DNA of 32,413 bases from Chitinophaga pinensis (lineage in GTDB: Bacteria; Bacteroidota; Bacteroidia; Bacteroidales; Prolixibacteraceae): the NCBI GenBank assembly GCA_945897845.1, contig CAMDGL010000004.1, forward strand, positions 1 through 32,413, given 5' to 3'. Both the position numbers and the translations under genes were made by a program. Numbering within the stretch: position 1 is the stretch's first letter; each line of letters opens with the position of its first letter. The notes under the pieces were generated by a model. It searched no databases. It was not told where the DNA came from and was given only the letters and a program-made list of their open reading frames with translations. Positions 24,013-32,413 of this stretch are shown piece by piece.

Positions 24013-25236
24013 ATGAATGAATTAAATGCACAGGAATACATGGATCGTGAAGCCCGTTACGGCGCTCACAATTACCACCCGCTGCCGGTAGTTTTGGAAC
24101 GTGGCGAAGGTGTTTTTGTATGGGATGTTGAAGGCAGGAAATACTACGATTTCCTGGCAGCCTATTCAGCTGTTAATCAGGGTCATTGCCATCCTAAAAT
24201 AGTAAAAGCGCTGACCGAACAGGCACAAAAACTTGCACTGACATCGAGGGCTTTTTACAACAATGTACTGGGCGAATGGGAACAATACATGACCAGTTTA
24301 TTTGGATATGATAAAATGCTGCCTATGAATTCAGGCGCCGAAGCTGATGAAACAGCATTAAAGCTGATTCGTAAATGGGCTTACAAAGTAAAGGGAGTGC
24401 CAAAAGGCGAAGCTAAAATCATCGTTTGCAACGGCAATTTCCATGGCCGAACCATCACCATCATTTCAATGTCGTCTGATCCGGATGCATACAACGATTA
24501 CGGCCCATACACGCCCGGATTTATCAATATTCCATACAATGATGTAAAAGCATTGGTAAAAGCGCTGGAAGATCCCAATGTGGCCGGATTCCTTGTTGAA
24601 CCGATTCAGGCAGAAGCCGGAGTTTATGTTCCTGAAGATGGTTTTCTGCGGAAAGCATTCGATTTGTGCAAAGAGAACAACGTGCTTTTTGTAGCCGACG
24701 AAGTTCAGACCGGACTTGCCCGAACCGGCAAAATGCTGGCCTGCGACCATGAAGATGTCAGACCTGATATTCTGATCCTTGGAAAAGCCATTTCCGGCGG
24801 AATGCTGCCGGTTTCCTGCGTTTTAGCCGACGATGAAATAATGCTGACCATCAAGCCGGGTGAACACGGATCGACTTATGGTGGGAATCCGATTGCAGCC
24901 AAAGTTGCCATTGCTGCGATGGAAGTTATCAGGGAAGAAAACCTGGCCGACAACGCTGAAAGACTTGGAAAAATATTCAGGAAAAAATTGAAATCAATTG
25001 ATTCTGAACTTATTGAAATTGTAAGAGGAAAAGGCTTGCTGAATGCAGTTGTAATAAAACCAGTGGATGGCAAGAGTGCATGGGATGTTTGTGTTGCGCT
25101 GAAAAACAATGGATTACTGGCAAAACCAACCCACGAACACATCATCCGGTTTACCCCTCCGCTCGTTATTACTGAAGACCAATTGATGGAAGCAATCGGA
25201 ATTATTGAAAAAACTTTTGCTGAAATTGGGATTTAG
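24013..25236 (+). CDS. rocD: Ornithine-oxo-acid aminotransferase
   Basis: A 407-residue fold-type I PLP enzyme from ATG 24013 ([20 protein letters not shown], the usual start in this family; an in-frame ATG at 23971 adds 14 residues that are not family-like). Landmarks are [16 protein letters not shown], the PLP-phosphate segment [11 protein letters not shown], the Asp229 motif [13 protein letters not shown] that holds the pyridine nitrogen, and the Schiff-base Lys258 in [13 protein letters not shown]. It converts ornithine and 2-oxoglutarate to glutamate-5-semialdehyde and glutamate in arginine/proline metabolism. It appears monocistronic, with its own promoter and terminator. Confidence 0.95.
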   Translation: MNELNAQEYMDREARYGAHNYHPLPVVLERGEGVFVWDVEGRKYYDFLAAYSAVNQGHCHPKIVKALTEQAQKLALTSRAFYNNVLGEWEQYMTSLFGYDKMLPMNSGAEADETALKLIRKWAYKVKGVPKGEAKIIVCNGNFHGRTITIISMSSDPDAYNDYGPYTPGFINIPYNDVKALVKALEDPNVAGFLVEPIQAEAGVYVPEDGFLRKAFDLCKENNVLFVADEVQTGLARTGKMLACDHEDVRPDILILGKAISGGMLPVSCVLADDEIMLTIKPGEHGSTYGGNPIAAKVAIAAMEVIREENLADNAERLGKIFRKKLKSIDSELIEIVRGKGLLNAVVIKPVDGKSAWDVCVALKNNGLLAKPTHEHIIRFTPPLVITEDQLMEAIGIIEKTFAEIGI

Positions 25237-25276
25237 CTGAATAACCCATCAATGAATGGGAAAAAGACTCTCTAAA

Positions 25277-25319
25277 GGCGACAGAATGCATATTTTATGT
25301 ATTCTGCCGCCTTCTTTTA
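25277..25319 (+). terminator. Intrinsic terminator after the ornithine aminotransferase gene
   Basis: A long imperfect stem pairs GGCG (25277-25280), CAGAAT (25282-25287) and CAT (25289-25291) with ATG (25297-25299), ATTCTG (25301-25306) and CGCC (25308-25311), with one mismatch and one G-T pair, followed by TTCTTTT. It begins 41 bases after the stop codon. Confidence 0.72.
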
Positions 25320-25422
25320 TTTCCGGTTTCCGCTTTCCAATCGAGATTACCTCGCAATTACCTCAAAAAAAGAAGCTATTTTTACAAAACAAGGTCTGTA
25401 AGAAAGTAGATCAACATATTTG

Positions 25423-28400
25423 ATGATGCAAAATCGCAAGAGAAAGATATTGAAAATACTGTCAGTCATACCATTAAGTTTGATACTGATTGTTTCTGCA
25501 GCTTTTGGATTGATGTATTTCAAAGCACAATCGTACCTGAACGAAAATCTGTCGGCATTTATTTTTAAAAAATCGAAAGGAAAATACGAGTTAACTTTTG
25601 ATAATTTGAACATCAATTTCAGCCATTGGGGATTTGAAATTGAAAATTTGGCATTTCACCCTTCCGACTCGCTGATAAAAACAATCAATGATACCATACA
25701 AGGCAAGCAATTATATTCATTCTCATCACCGAATATCCGAATTGCACAAATCAGGTTGCTGAAATTAATTTTCAACAGACAACTCGAAATTGGCGAAATA
25801 CTCATCACCCAGCCGGAGTTAATTATTCATGGAAAAAAGACTGACGATGACAATCAGAAGAACAACCTCACTTCTGCTTTTCAAGAACTCAGACCATTGG
25901 TCTCAAAAAATTTCAGCAGCATAAAAATTAATAAAATTGAACTGGCAAATGCAAGTTTCGATTTTTACAATCTTCTGGGAGATACCCGGAAATTGGCGAA
26001 TGCCGAAGACATCACAATAGGCATTCTGAATTTTTATACCGATTCGTTGCTTTTACCAGACCCTGAGCGGGTATTCGATGCTGAAGATATATACTTACGG
26101 TTGTCGAACTATCAAAACAGACTTGGCGACAGCATCCACACGCTAACTGCGCAAACCGCCACTTATTCACTTAAAAAGTCACAGATCGAAGCCGAAAACA
26201 TTGAGCTCAAACCCACTGACCGCAAAAATACAGCAAGCGGTAAATACCATATTGTTGTACCAAGAGTGATTATCAAAAGCAGTCATATCAACGAATTTTA
26301 CCACGAAAAGTCAATTCCAATTGATTCGATGGTATTGACAGATGCCGTCATTAAATTCTGGCCGGGCCAGAAAACCACCCAAAAGGTGCTAAAAAAAATG
26401 GACGATTTCGACCTTTATGAGTTGATCAAAGACGAGTTTAGCAGTGTCAGCATAAACAACTTCAGGCTCGAAAATACCCAGTTAATGCTTTTTGAAAGCC
26501 AGGACGAAAAATCAAGTCAGCAGGAACTTAAAAATATCGGGATAAATCTGGAAGGCTTTCTGCTCGATTCGGTTTCGGGACAGGACACCAGCCGCATTTT
26601 CTATGCAAAAGACATCGATTTTTCTGCATCAGAATATGAACTGACACTGGGCGATAACATCCACCGGCTAAAAGTTGGGCAGGTTGATCTTTCAACGAAA
26701 AGAAAAATCGTATTTCTTAAAAAGATCCAATTGTATCCGCTACTGACCGATCAGGCAAGAATGAACCAAAGAAATACGATTGATGGCAGTTGCGACAGTG
26801 TCAGGCTCGATTATTTCGAATTCAAGAAAGCTTTTCACACCAAACGATTTAATTTTCAACGCATTAATATTTTCAATCCTGAAGTCCAACTTACCCAGAA
26901 AACAGTATCCGAAGACAAGCCAGAAATGGAAAACGCGAGTTTCATTTACCAGTTGATTTCAGTTTATCTGAAAGGAATATACGCCAATCAGGTTTCGATA
27001 CGGAAAGGAAAATTTAAACTGGTGAACAAAACCGGTGTGCTGCAAAAAGGCAATATTGAAACATCGATCAAACTGGAACTGAGTGGGTTTGCATTGGATG
27101 AAATAAGCGCAAAAAGGTCAGACAGACTATTTTTCGCCCAACAGATTGAATTGAATTTTAACGAATACAAAATGCAACTAGTTGACCAGTTGCACCGGCT
27201 TACCGTTGAAAAATTTTCAATTTCAACGCGACAAAATCAAGCCTCAATAAAAAATCTGCATTTATTTCCCGATTCGAAAGAAAACATGGAGGAACTGCTT
27301 CAAAAATACAACCGGTCTGAATTATACGAGTTTACGATACCTGAATTATCATTTACCAATGCTGATTTTCACAATGCATTCTTCAACAAAAAGTTTTATG
27401 CCGATTTGTTGAGCATTAACATGCCGGTAATCTACTACGAAAATTTTGCGTTTCTGAAACCTTTGAAACCGAAAGCCAATTTCGAAGATCTTTACTTCCT
27501 GATATCCAATTACCTGGAAGACATTCATTTTGGTAAAGTCGATATTCCTGACGGCACCATCCGGTTGATCAATCACAGCAGAAATGAAAAAACGATCTCG
27601 CTCAACAACCATTTTTCGCTTGGACTTGAAAATATGAGAATCAATAAAGAACAGTTCGGAAAAAAGAAATTGCTTTTCTCTAATGAAGTAGAATTTTCAG
27701 TTCGCGACCATGTGATTCGCCTTTCGGATAAAGTACACGTAATAAAAGCGGGAACTGTTGGTTTTTCAACCAATCGAAAAGAAGTTTATGTAACGAATGC
27801 AACAATGTACCCTGAACCCGGAAGCCTGAATTTATCTACTATAAAATGGAATATTCAACTTAACATACCGGAAATCAGAATAAAAGGAATAAGCATAGAA
27901 GATTTGTACTTTGACCAGAAAATTGTTGCCGACAATGTTTTTATAAGTTCTCCCGAAATTAAACTATATCAGAAAAATAAAAGAAATGATCCGACTGAAT
28001 TTAAAGAAATTACATTTCCAATGCCTGAAGAAATTGTATCTATTGCAATCCGTCAGTTCAATCTGAACAGCGGGTCTTTAAAAATATTCTCCGAATTGGG
28101 TGTAAAACCCTACCTTCTTGTTCAGTCAGATCTGAAGATGGAGTCCCAGAATATTCTTATTCAGAAAAATAAGCTTACCAACCAACCTGAATTTAAAAGC
28201 GGGAAATACACAGCAGGATTGTTTCAGTTTAAATTTACACCGAAAGATAAAAACCAGCAAATCAGCATTGAAGAGCTGAATTTTTCGACTGACAAACGAC
28301 ACCTTCTGGCCCGACAATTAACCGTAAAATCAAAAACAAAAAGTACCAAACAAGATCAATTCGAGTTGGAAATTCCATCGCTTTCGATGAATGGTTTCGA

Positions 28401-29736
28401 CCTCGATAACGCCTACCGGAACGATCAGTATTTCTTTGAATCTATCCTGGTTGAAAAACCGGTATTTGTATTGTATAATAACACCAAAGACTCTACGAAA
28501 ATCGATCCGTTCAAAGTCAACCTTTATCCGCACTTTGAGAGTTTTGCCGATGTATTTGAAACAAAAAATCTCAAGGTAACTGAAGCAGACTTGTCGGTTT
28601 TTAAAAATGGAGTAAAGAAAATGCGGGAGAAAGTTACCTTCGATCTTTCAAATTTCAGAATAGAAAACAAACCATCTTCGGGATTTCTTCATTCAACTGA
28701 CTTTTCATTCAAGGTTCAAAATACAAAATATCAGGATAAAAAGAAATTGTACCAGTTTACAATCGGCAGTTCTGAATATTCATCCAAAGATGATCGCTTT
28801 TTAGCCAAAGATATTCGGCTGATTCCAAATTTAAGCAAAGAGAAATTTAACAGGCAAAGTGGCTTCCAGAATGATTATTTTGAAGGAAAGCTCGATTCAG
28901 TTTCAATTAGCCAGCCCAATATCCGGCGCTGGTTCGAAAAGGCCGAACTGGCCGGCAAATTTATGACAGTCAGAGGATTAAATATTGACATTTACAGGGA
29001 TAAGCGCCTTCCGTTCGACGACACACGACGACCGGAAATGCTTCAGGATATGATTAAAGACCTTCCCTACCCTGTTCAAATTGATTCGCTGAGGCTGATA
29101 AACGCAAGTATCAAATATTCAGAACAACCCGAACTGGGCGACAAAGTTGGAAAAATCAGTTTCAGCGACATCAATGTTACACTAAAACCATTTACCAACA
29201 TGAAAGCTACCAATTCAAAGATACCGGATTTCAGGCTCTATGGAACTGCCACCATTCTGGATTCGTGCCAGATGAAAGTGAGTATGAACTACCAGATGAA
29301 CCATCCTGATAATTTTTTTACGGTAAGCGGTAGCCTGAGTTCCTTTAACATGAGGATTCTAAATCCGGTACTCGAGCCATTGGCATTGGTTTCAATCCGC
29401 AGCGGAAAAGTTGATCAATTCATGTTTAATTTCACCGCTGACAGAACACAGTCAACTGGACAACTGTGGTTTGGCTATAACGATATGCGTATTTCGGTAC
29501 TTGCGCTCAAGGATGGAAATACGAAAGAAACCAAGTTTGCCAGCTTTATTGCAAACAGCTTTCTGCTCAAATCACGAAATCCAAGGGGAGGAGAATTGGA
29601 GCCAGTTGAAATTAGTTTCAAGCGCGATGAAAAACGTTCGGTACTGAATTACTTATGGAAATCAATTTTCAGCGGCATCCGCAATACGCTTGGGATCAAA
29701 GAAAAATCTGAATATGAAGATTCGGAAAACAAGTAA
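25423..29736 (+). CDS. Large AsmA-like membrane-anchored repeat protein
   Basis: A 1437-residue protein from ATG 25423 (a second ATG follows directly). One N-terminal membrane helix (about residues 14-33) is followed by a very long extracytoplasmic region. The opening part and the last ~230 residues (for example the segment GSLSSFNMRILNPVLEPLAL) resemble AsmA/DUF748-type proteins, which form elongated β-rich bridges linked to lipid transport and outer-membrane homeostasis. Between them a module recurs about every 175 residues: its signature, such as IFYAKDIDFS...GDNIHRL...DLSTKR...LYP, is seen near residues 217, 392, 569, 750, 925 and 1089, each preceded by a strand motif like IPELSFTNADF. 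The repeats are protein-level only. No operon partner is evident. Function by analogy, not proven. Confidence 0.75.
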   Translation: MMQNRKRKILKILSVIPLSLILIVSAAFGLMYFKAQSYLNENLSAFIFKKSKGKYELTFDNLNINFSHWGFEIENLAFHPSDSLIKTINDTIQGKQLYSFSSPNIRIAQIRLLKLIFNRQLEIGEILITQPELIIHGKKTDDDNQKNNLTSAFQELRPLVSKNFSSIKINKIELANASFDFYNLLGDTRKLANAEDITIGILNFYTDSLLLPDPERVFDAEDIYLRLSNYQNRLGDSIHTLTAQTATYSLKKSQIEAENIELKPTDRKNTASGKYHIVVPRVIIKSSHINEFYHEKSIPIDSMVLTDAVIKFWPGQKTTQKVLKKMDDFDLYELIKDEFSSVSINNFRLENTQLMLFESQDEKSSQQELKNIGINLEGFLLDSVSGQDTSRIFYAKDIDFSASEYELTLGDNIHRLKVGQVDLSTKRKIVFLKKIQLYPLLTDQARMNQRNTIDGSCDSVRLDYFEFKKAFHTKRFNFQRINIFNPEVQLTQKTVSEDKPEMENASFIYQLISVYLKGIYANQVSIRKGKFKLVNKTGVLQKGNIETSIKLELSGFALDEISAKRSDRLFFAQQIELNFNEYKMQLVDQLHRLTVEKFSISTRQNQASIKNLHLFPDSKENMEELLQKYNRSELYEFTIPELSFTNADFHNAFFNKKFYADLLSINMPVIYYENFAFLKPLKPKANFEDLYFLISNYLEDIHFGKVDIPDGTIRLINHSRNEKTISLNNHFSLGLENMRINKEQFGKKKLLFSNEVEFSVRDHVIRLSDKVHVIKAGTVGFSTNRKEVYVTNATMYPEPGSLNLSTIKWNIQLNIPEIRIKGISIEDLYFDQKIVADNVFISSPEIKLYQKNKRNDPTEFKEITFPMPEEIVSIAIRQFNLNSGSLKIFSELGVKPYLLVQSDLKMESQNILIQKNKLTNQPEFKSGKYTAGLFQFKFTPKDKNQQISIEELNFSTDKRHLLARQLTVKSKTKSTKQDQFELEIPSLSMNGFDLDNAYRNDQYFFESILVEKPVFVLYNNTKDSTKIDPFKVNLYPHFESFADVFETKNLKVTEADLSVFKNGVKKMREKVTFDLSNFRIENKPSSGFLHSTDFSFKVQNTKYQDKKKLYQFTIGSSEYSSKDDRFLAKDIRLIPNLSKEKFNRQSGFQNDYFEGKLDSVSISQPNIRRWFEKAELAGKFMTVRGLNIDIYRDKRLPFDDTRRPEMLQDMIKDLPYPVQIDSLRLINASIKYSEQPELGDKVGKISFSDINVTLKPFTNMKATNSKIPDFRLYGTATILDSCQMKVSMNYQMNHPDNFFTVSGSLSSFNMRILNPVLEPLALVSIRSGKVDQFMFNFTADRTQSTGQLWFGYNDMRISVLALKDGNTKETKFASFIANSFLLKSRNPRGGELEPVEISFKRDEKRSVLNYLWKSIFSGIRNTLGIKEKSEYEDSENK

Positions 29737-29752
29737 GTTTATGTATTGAAAA

Positions 29753-30643
29753 TCAGCTTTTCAGATTCCAAATAAACGAAAACTTGACAGTGCGGTAATT
29801 CCAATCGCGCAAGCCGTGCAGATATTGTAGCCTGAGCGTGTGTTTTTTTAAAGAATGTGTTAAATCTAAACTGTAAACCATTGGCCTATCCCGCTCTTTT
29901 TTATATCCCGAATATCCTGAAAGTGAATTGGAAACCGACCAGCGCGACCATTTCAAATCACCCCCTCCGCCATACATGAACGCATCATTCTGAAGGTTCA
30001 TATCATCGTTGGTCTGCCAAGAATAAAATCCGAATGAAGCGAAAGGCTGGAAAGAAAAATCGCTGTTCTGCCCATGGAAATCTTTGGAAAAGCTGAAATC
30101 GAAAAAATAGCCCGGACTGTCTGAATATCTGGCTCCTTCAAGCTGGCTTCCTGAAGTTGTCCGACCTGCCATTCGTGCCATTGTATCCGGAAATTTTTTC
30201 CCCTTTACGAGTTGTACAAGTGTTGAAAAATAGATGTCGCCAACAGCCAGTCCTTTCCCGTCGAAATCACGGGCCAACCGCTCGTCACGAATAAACTCCG
30301 ACATGGCATAATGCTCAATCAAAACGCTGTACAGTTCGATAGCTATTTTATTACCGGCAAAAGAGCGGTAATATTTTGCAGATAAATTCTGGGTAGGATC
30401 GCCTTTTTGAAAATGTGCATCAAATCCCAGCTCGAAAGTTGTTCCGGGCTGAACAACACCTTTTTTCACTTCAGGAACGGGCAAGGCATTTGGGCCTAAA
30501 TAACCGGGGGTGATGTGCAGAAAACTTCGCCAGCTTGGCATTCCGGGCTCCCATCCATGCTTTTGATTCCACCAGTTCCAATCACCTTCAGAAAAGACGA
30601 ACAAAGGAAACAGACAAAAAATAACCAGTACATTTTTCTTCAT
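29753..30643 (-). CDS. Exported β-rich protein of unknown function
   Basis: A 296-residue protein from ATG 30643; a further in-frame ATG at 30676 would place 11 residues before the signal peptide and cross the -7 box, so it was not used. The signal peptide MKKNVLVIFCLFPLFVFS is followed by an aromatic-rich start (GDWNWWNQKHGWEP) and many alternating hydrophobic stretches ending in VKFSFIWNLKS, suggesting an outer-membrane or periplasmic β-structure. No enzyme motif is recognised. It faces the AsmA-like gene (16 bases between stops) and lies behind the C1 peptidase gene, from which it is separated by a terminator. Confidence 0.75.
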   Translation of the reverse strand: MKKNVLVIFCLFPLFVFSEGDWNWWNQKHGWEPGMPSWRSFLHITPGYLGPNALPVPEVKKGVVQPGTTFELGFDAHFQKGDPTQNLSAKYYRSFAGNKIAIELYSVLIEHYAMSEFIRDERLARDFDGKGLAVGDIYFSTLVQLVKGKKFPDTMARMAGRTTSGSQLEGARYSDSPGYFFDFSFSKDFHGQNSDFSFQPFASFGFYSWQTNDDMNLQNDAFMYGGGGDLKWSRWSVSNSLSGYSGYKKERDRPMVYSLDLTHSLKKHTLRLQYLHGLRDWNYRTVKFSFIWNLKS

Positions 30644-30647
30644 GCGC

Positions 30648-30655
30648 CAAATATA
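30648..30655 (-). promoter_or_regulatory. Candidate -7 box placed almost on the start codon
   Basis: The minus strand reads TATATTTG, then GCGC, then ATG (30643). An exact -7 match only four bases from the start codon implies a leaderless or nearly leaderless mRNA if it is used. No clear -33 element is seen. Confidence 0.4.
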
Positions 30656-30685
30656 CAAAAGCGCTCCATTTGACATGACGTTTTT

Positions 30686-30718
30686 AAAACAAAAAACCCC
30701 GTCAAATGACGAGGTTTT
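30686..30718 (-). terminator. Intrinsic terminator after the C1 peptidase gene
   Basis: Arms 30693-30703 and 30708-30718 pair over 10 of 11 positions with an ATTT-type loop; on the minus strand a TTTTTTGTTTT tract follows. It begins five bases after the peptidase stop codon. Confidence 0.78.
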
Positions 30719-30722
30719 GAAT

Positions 30723-31931
30723 TTACAAATTTAGTTTCTTTCGGATATTCTTCGGAATGGCATCTTTGTGTACCATCACCGACATCGTTTTGTATTTAAC
30801 GTATGGTTTTGAAGCATAGAAATAACCGCCAAAATCGTTGTAATCGCCCCAGGAGTTCTTTACCTTATAATAAAGGTTACCAGCCTGATCTTTGGCAGTT
30901 CCAACAATCACCATTCCATGATCATCGGTTGTTTGGTAATTATCAAAATCGATCTGACGCATTTCCTGCGTGATTACCTTTTCCACTCCGGGTTTCGATA
31001 ATTTATAAAGTTCTTCATTTCTCTCCTTCTCTTTCTGTTTTTCCCATTTGTTAATTTCAGCATCTGTCATGTGTGCTTTGTCGATAACAGGAACAACTGC
31101 CACCCCTTTCTGCGAAGTTGAAAAACCTTTTTCACTCACATCGGCAGCCCATGCAACCGTAAAACCTGTGTTGATGGCATTGTCAATAATTTCGTCCAAT
31201 TCATTCAGCGGAACATTGTAAACTTCGTCCCACGACCAGTTGTCTGGTACTTCAATCATGAATTTGCTGTAAAACGGATGATGTGTATAAGAAGAAATTT
31301 CAACGTAATCGTCCATATTTAAGCCAACAAAATCCGTAGCAAAACTTTGAGGAGTATATTCTTTACCCTTATAATTAAATTTTTCAGGACGTTCTCCAAA
31401 ATAATTATTGAGTGTGCTATTCAACGATTCCTGCCAAATTGTCGATATTTTTTTGTTTGGATTTTCAACAACGGCTTTTACATTTTCAAGTAATACGCGA
31501 TCGAGTTCGCCATGTACGTGCTTTTCTTCACCATAATTAAGACCTGTATAAACTTCTTCAGGAACAATTCCATATTTCCTGATCACGTTGGTCACATCGT
31601 GAAAAGCGCCACCTGCACTAAAACTTAGATTTCCGTGCAACCTGACATATTTTACTGCTTTATCGGAATAGGCATGATAAACCACAAACATTTCAGAAAG
31701 ATCGACTTCCGGTTTCCCCAAACGCAACATCTCCGCTTCCAGAAATCCCAATCCTGAAAAAGACCAGCAGGTACCTGAACGATATTGATCTTTAACCGAT
31801 GTAACCGGAATTTCTTTGATTGAAGTAAACTGATATCCCTTTTCCTTTTCATCCTCCTTCTGGTCCTGAGCTGAAACAAATGTTGAAATAAGGACCGCAC
31901 ATGCAAATAAGAGATTTTTTAACTTTAACAT
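30723..31931 (-). CDS. Exported C1B papain-fold peptidase (aminopeptidase C/bleomycin hydrolase type)
   Basis: A 402-residue protein with a signal peptide ending near VSA-Q (residue 21). The catalytic triad of the bleomycin-hydrolase branch is visible: Cys55 in YRSGTCWSFSG, His338 in DDHGMVIVG and Asn359 in VKNSWGDY. The Gln49 oxyanion position precedes the Cys. Cytosolic bleomycin hydrolases are about 450 residues; this exported form is shorter but complete at both ends. It probably trims peptides in the periplasm or at the outer membrane. Its promoter region carries an inverted repeat and a terminator follows, so it is a single-gene transcript. Confidence 0.93.
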   Translation of the reverse strand: MLKLKNLLFACAVLISTFVSAQDQKEDEKEKGYQFTSIKEIPVTSVKDQYRSGTCWSFSGLGFLEAEMLRLGKPEVDLSEMFVVYHAYSDKAVKYVRLHGNLSFSAGGAFHDVTNVIRKYGIVPEEVYTGLNYGEEKHVHGELDRVLLENVKAVVENPNKKISTIWQESLNSTLNNYFGERPEKFNYKGKEYTPQSFATDFVGLNMDDYVEISSYTHHPFYSKFMIEVPDNWSWDEVYNVPLNELDEIIDNAINTGFTVAWAADVSEKGFSTSQKGVAVVPVIDKAHMTDAEINKWEKQKEKERNEELYKLSKPGVEKVITQEMRQIDFDNYQTTDDHGMVIVGTAKDQAGNLYYKVKNSWGDYNDFGGYFYASKPYVKYKTMSVMVHKDAIPKNIRKKLNL

Positions 31932-31969
31932 ACTGATTAATTAATATTAGACCCCTCGAAAACAGAGCA

Positions 31970-31977
31970 CAAATATA
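31970..31977 (-). promoter_or_regulatory. Candidate -7 promoter box of the C1 peptidase gene
   Basis: The minus strand reads TATATTTG, an exact TAnnTTTG match, 38 bases before the ATG at 31931. Confidence 0.5.
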
Positions 31978-31993
31978 CGCTTTTATAAGCGTA
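31976..31993. promoter_or_regulatory. Inverted repeat in the C1 peptidase promoter spacer, possible operator
   Basis: TACGCTT (31976-31982) and AAGCGTA (31987-31993) are perfect complements around a four-base centre. The site overlaps the upstream edge of the -7 box and occupies the spacer, where a bound repressor would block transcription. Confidence 0.4.
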
Positions 31994-32227
31994 GGCTGCA
32001 TCATAAACTCAAATATTCAGATATATACATTTAAATAATTGGTAAAACTAAACAGAATGAAAAAATCTCTTCTAATCTGAATTTTAACGTCTTCCGAACA
32101 TTAAAGCACCAATTTGATGATAAATAATTAACAAAAACATGTTAAAGAACAATTTTTACCATCCGGAACTATTTCGTTTCACCAAGTCATTTTTTCATCA
32201 AAACAATAAGGCCTAATGAAACTTTTC

Positions 32228-32235
32228 TAACTTTA
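32228..32235 (+). promoter_or_regulatory. Weak candidate -7 box for the final gene
   Basis: TAACTTTA has one mismatch to TAnnTTTG and ends 26 bases before the ATG at 32262. Confidence 0.3.
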
Positions 32236-32261
32236 TCGATCTAAAAATCAAAATTACTGAA

Positions 32262-32413
32262 ATGCAAAATTCAATTGGAGTGATTTTAATAATTCTATTA
32301 TTTGGTCTGAATACATTGCGCGCACAGACAACTAAAAATGAATGGATTATGCTGCCAGAAGACAAGCAAATCGCTGAAGAAAAATTGAATTTATTTGCAT
32401 CGAAGTCAGGTTT
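32262..32413 (+). CDS. Exported protein, N-terminal fragment (runs off the window)
   Basis: An open frame from ATG 32262 continues to the window edge (50 complete codons). It begins with a signal peptide, MQNSIGVILIILLFGLNTL followed by RAQ, then TTKNEWIMLPEDKQIAEEKL. Too little is visible for a family assignment; only export across the inner membrane is supported. Confidence 0.65.
   Translation, partial: MQNSIGVILIILLFGLNTLRAQTTKNEWIMLPEDKQIAEEKLNLFASKSG

Larger units (their letters stand above)
31932..32261. other. Divergent intergenic region
   Basis: This 330-base AT-rich stretch separates the C1 peptidase from the last, rightward gene. It holds the two candidate promoter boxes and the inverted repeat listed separately, plus a weak TTAAC/GTTAA pair around 32128-32145. 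I see no open frame of interest and no RNA gene. Confidence 0.6.

Overview
The window is a chromosomal segment of a Bacteroidota bacterium, most likely in the Bacteroidales/Marinilabiliales range (genus not determinable). The evidence is the AT-rich sequence, the TAnnTTTG-type -7 promoter boxes, the near absence of Shine-Dalgarno sequences, and family-typical genes: the parA-parB-DUF5683-MltD block, a BatA-domain protein, a periplasmic C1 peptidase, a TPR-linked histidine kinase, and an XRE-cupin regulator beside an acyl-CoA ligase. No tRNA, rRNA, insertion sequence, phage gene or CRISPR array is visible.

Layout. Positions 1-1236 (minus strand) hold the 5' part of an AMP-forming acyl-CoA synthetase and its presumed XRE-cupin regulator, separated by a 14-copy heptanucleotide repeat. 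A truncated haemoglobin (1427-1864) starts a plus-strand run that becomes a signalling island at 1946-12188: a five-PAS histidine kinase, a LytS-type membrane receptor with PAS but no output domain, then a tight run of corrinoid-binding protein, UroD/MtaA-type methyltransferase, DUF1638 protein and GAF-PAS-PAS histidine kinase (spacings of 4 and 1 bases, then an 11-base overlap), followed by a receiver-PAS-PAS hybrid kinase. Next come a secreted, membrane-anchored DNA/RNA endonuclease (minus) and a YkgJ-type cysteine-cluster protein (plus).

Positions 13821-14689 carry no convincing protein gene. They contain what looks like an independently transcribed structured RNA of about 540 nt, with a strong-looking promoter, at least eight local hairpins (four closed by C-UUCG-G tetraloops) and a terminator with a 10-bp stem. 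A heptose-kinase-type sugar kinase follows, then the conserved envelope/chromosome block parA, parB, DUF5683, LysM lytic transglycosylase and BatA-domain protein (15831-21906). A convergent TPR histidine kinase, ornithine aminotransferase, a 1437-residue AsmA-like protein built from about six modules of roughly 175 residues, a small exported protein of unknown function, an exported C1 peptidase and the start of another exported protein fill the rest.

The two items most likely to be undescribed are (1) the corrinoid protein, zinc-ligand-deficient methyltransferase and DUF1638 trio translationally coupled to a sensor kinase and flanked by other sensors, which suggests a corrinoid/one-carbon sensing or kinase-controlled demethylation module; and (2) the structured RNA between the cysteine-cluster protein and the sugar kinase. 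Both are inferences from sequence layout; no database search was run.
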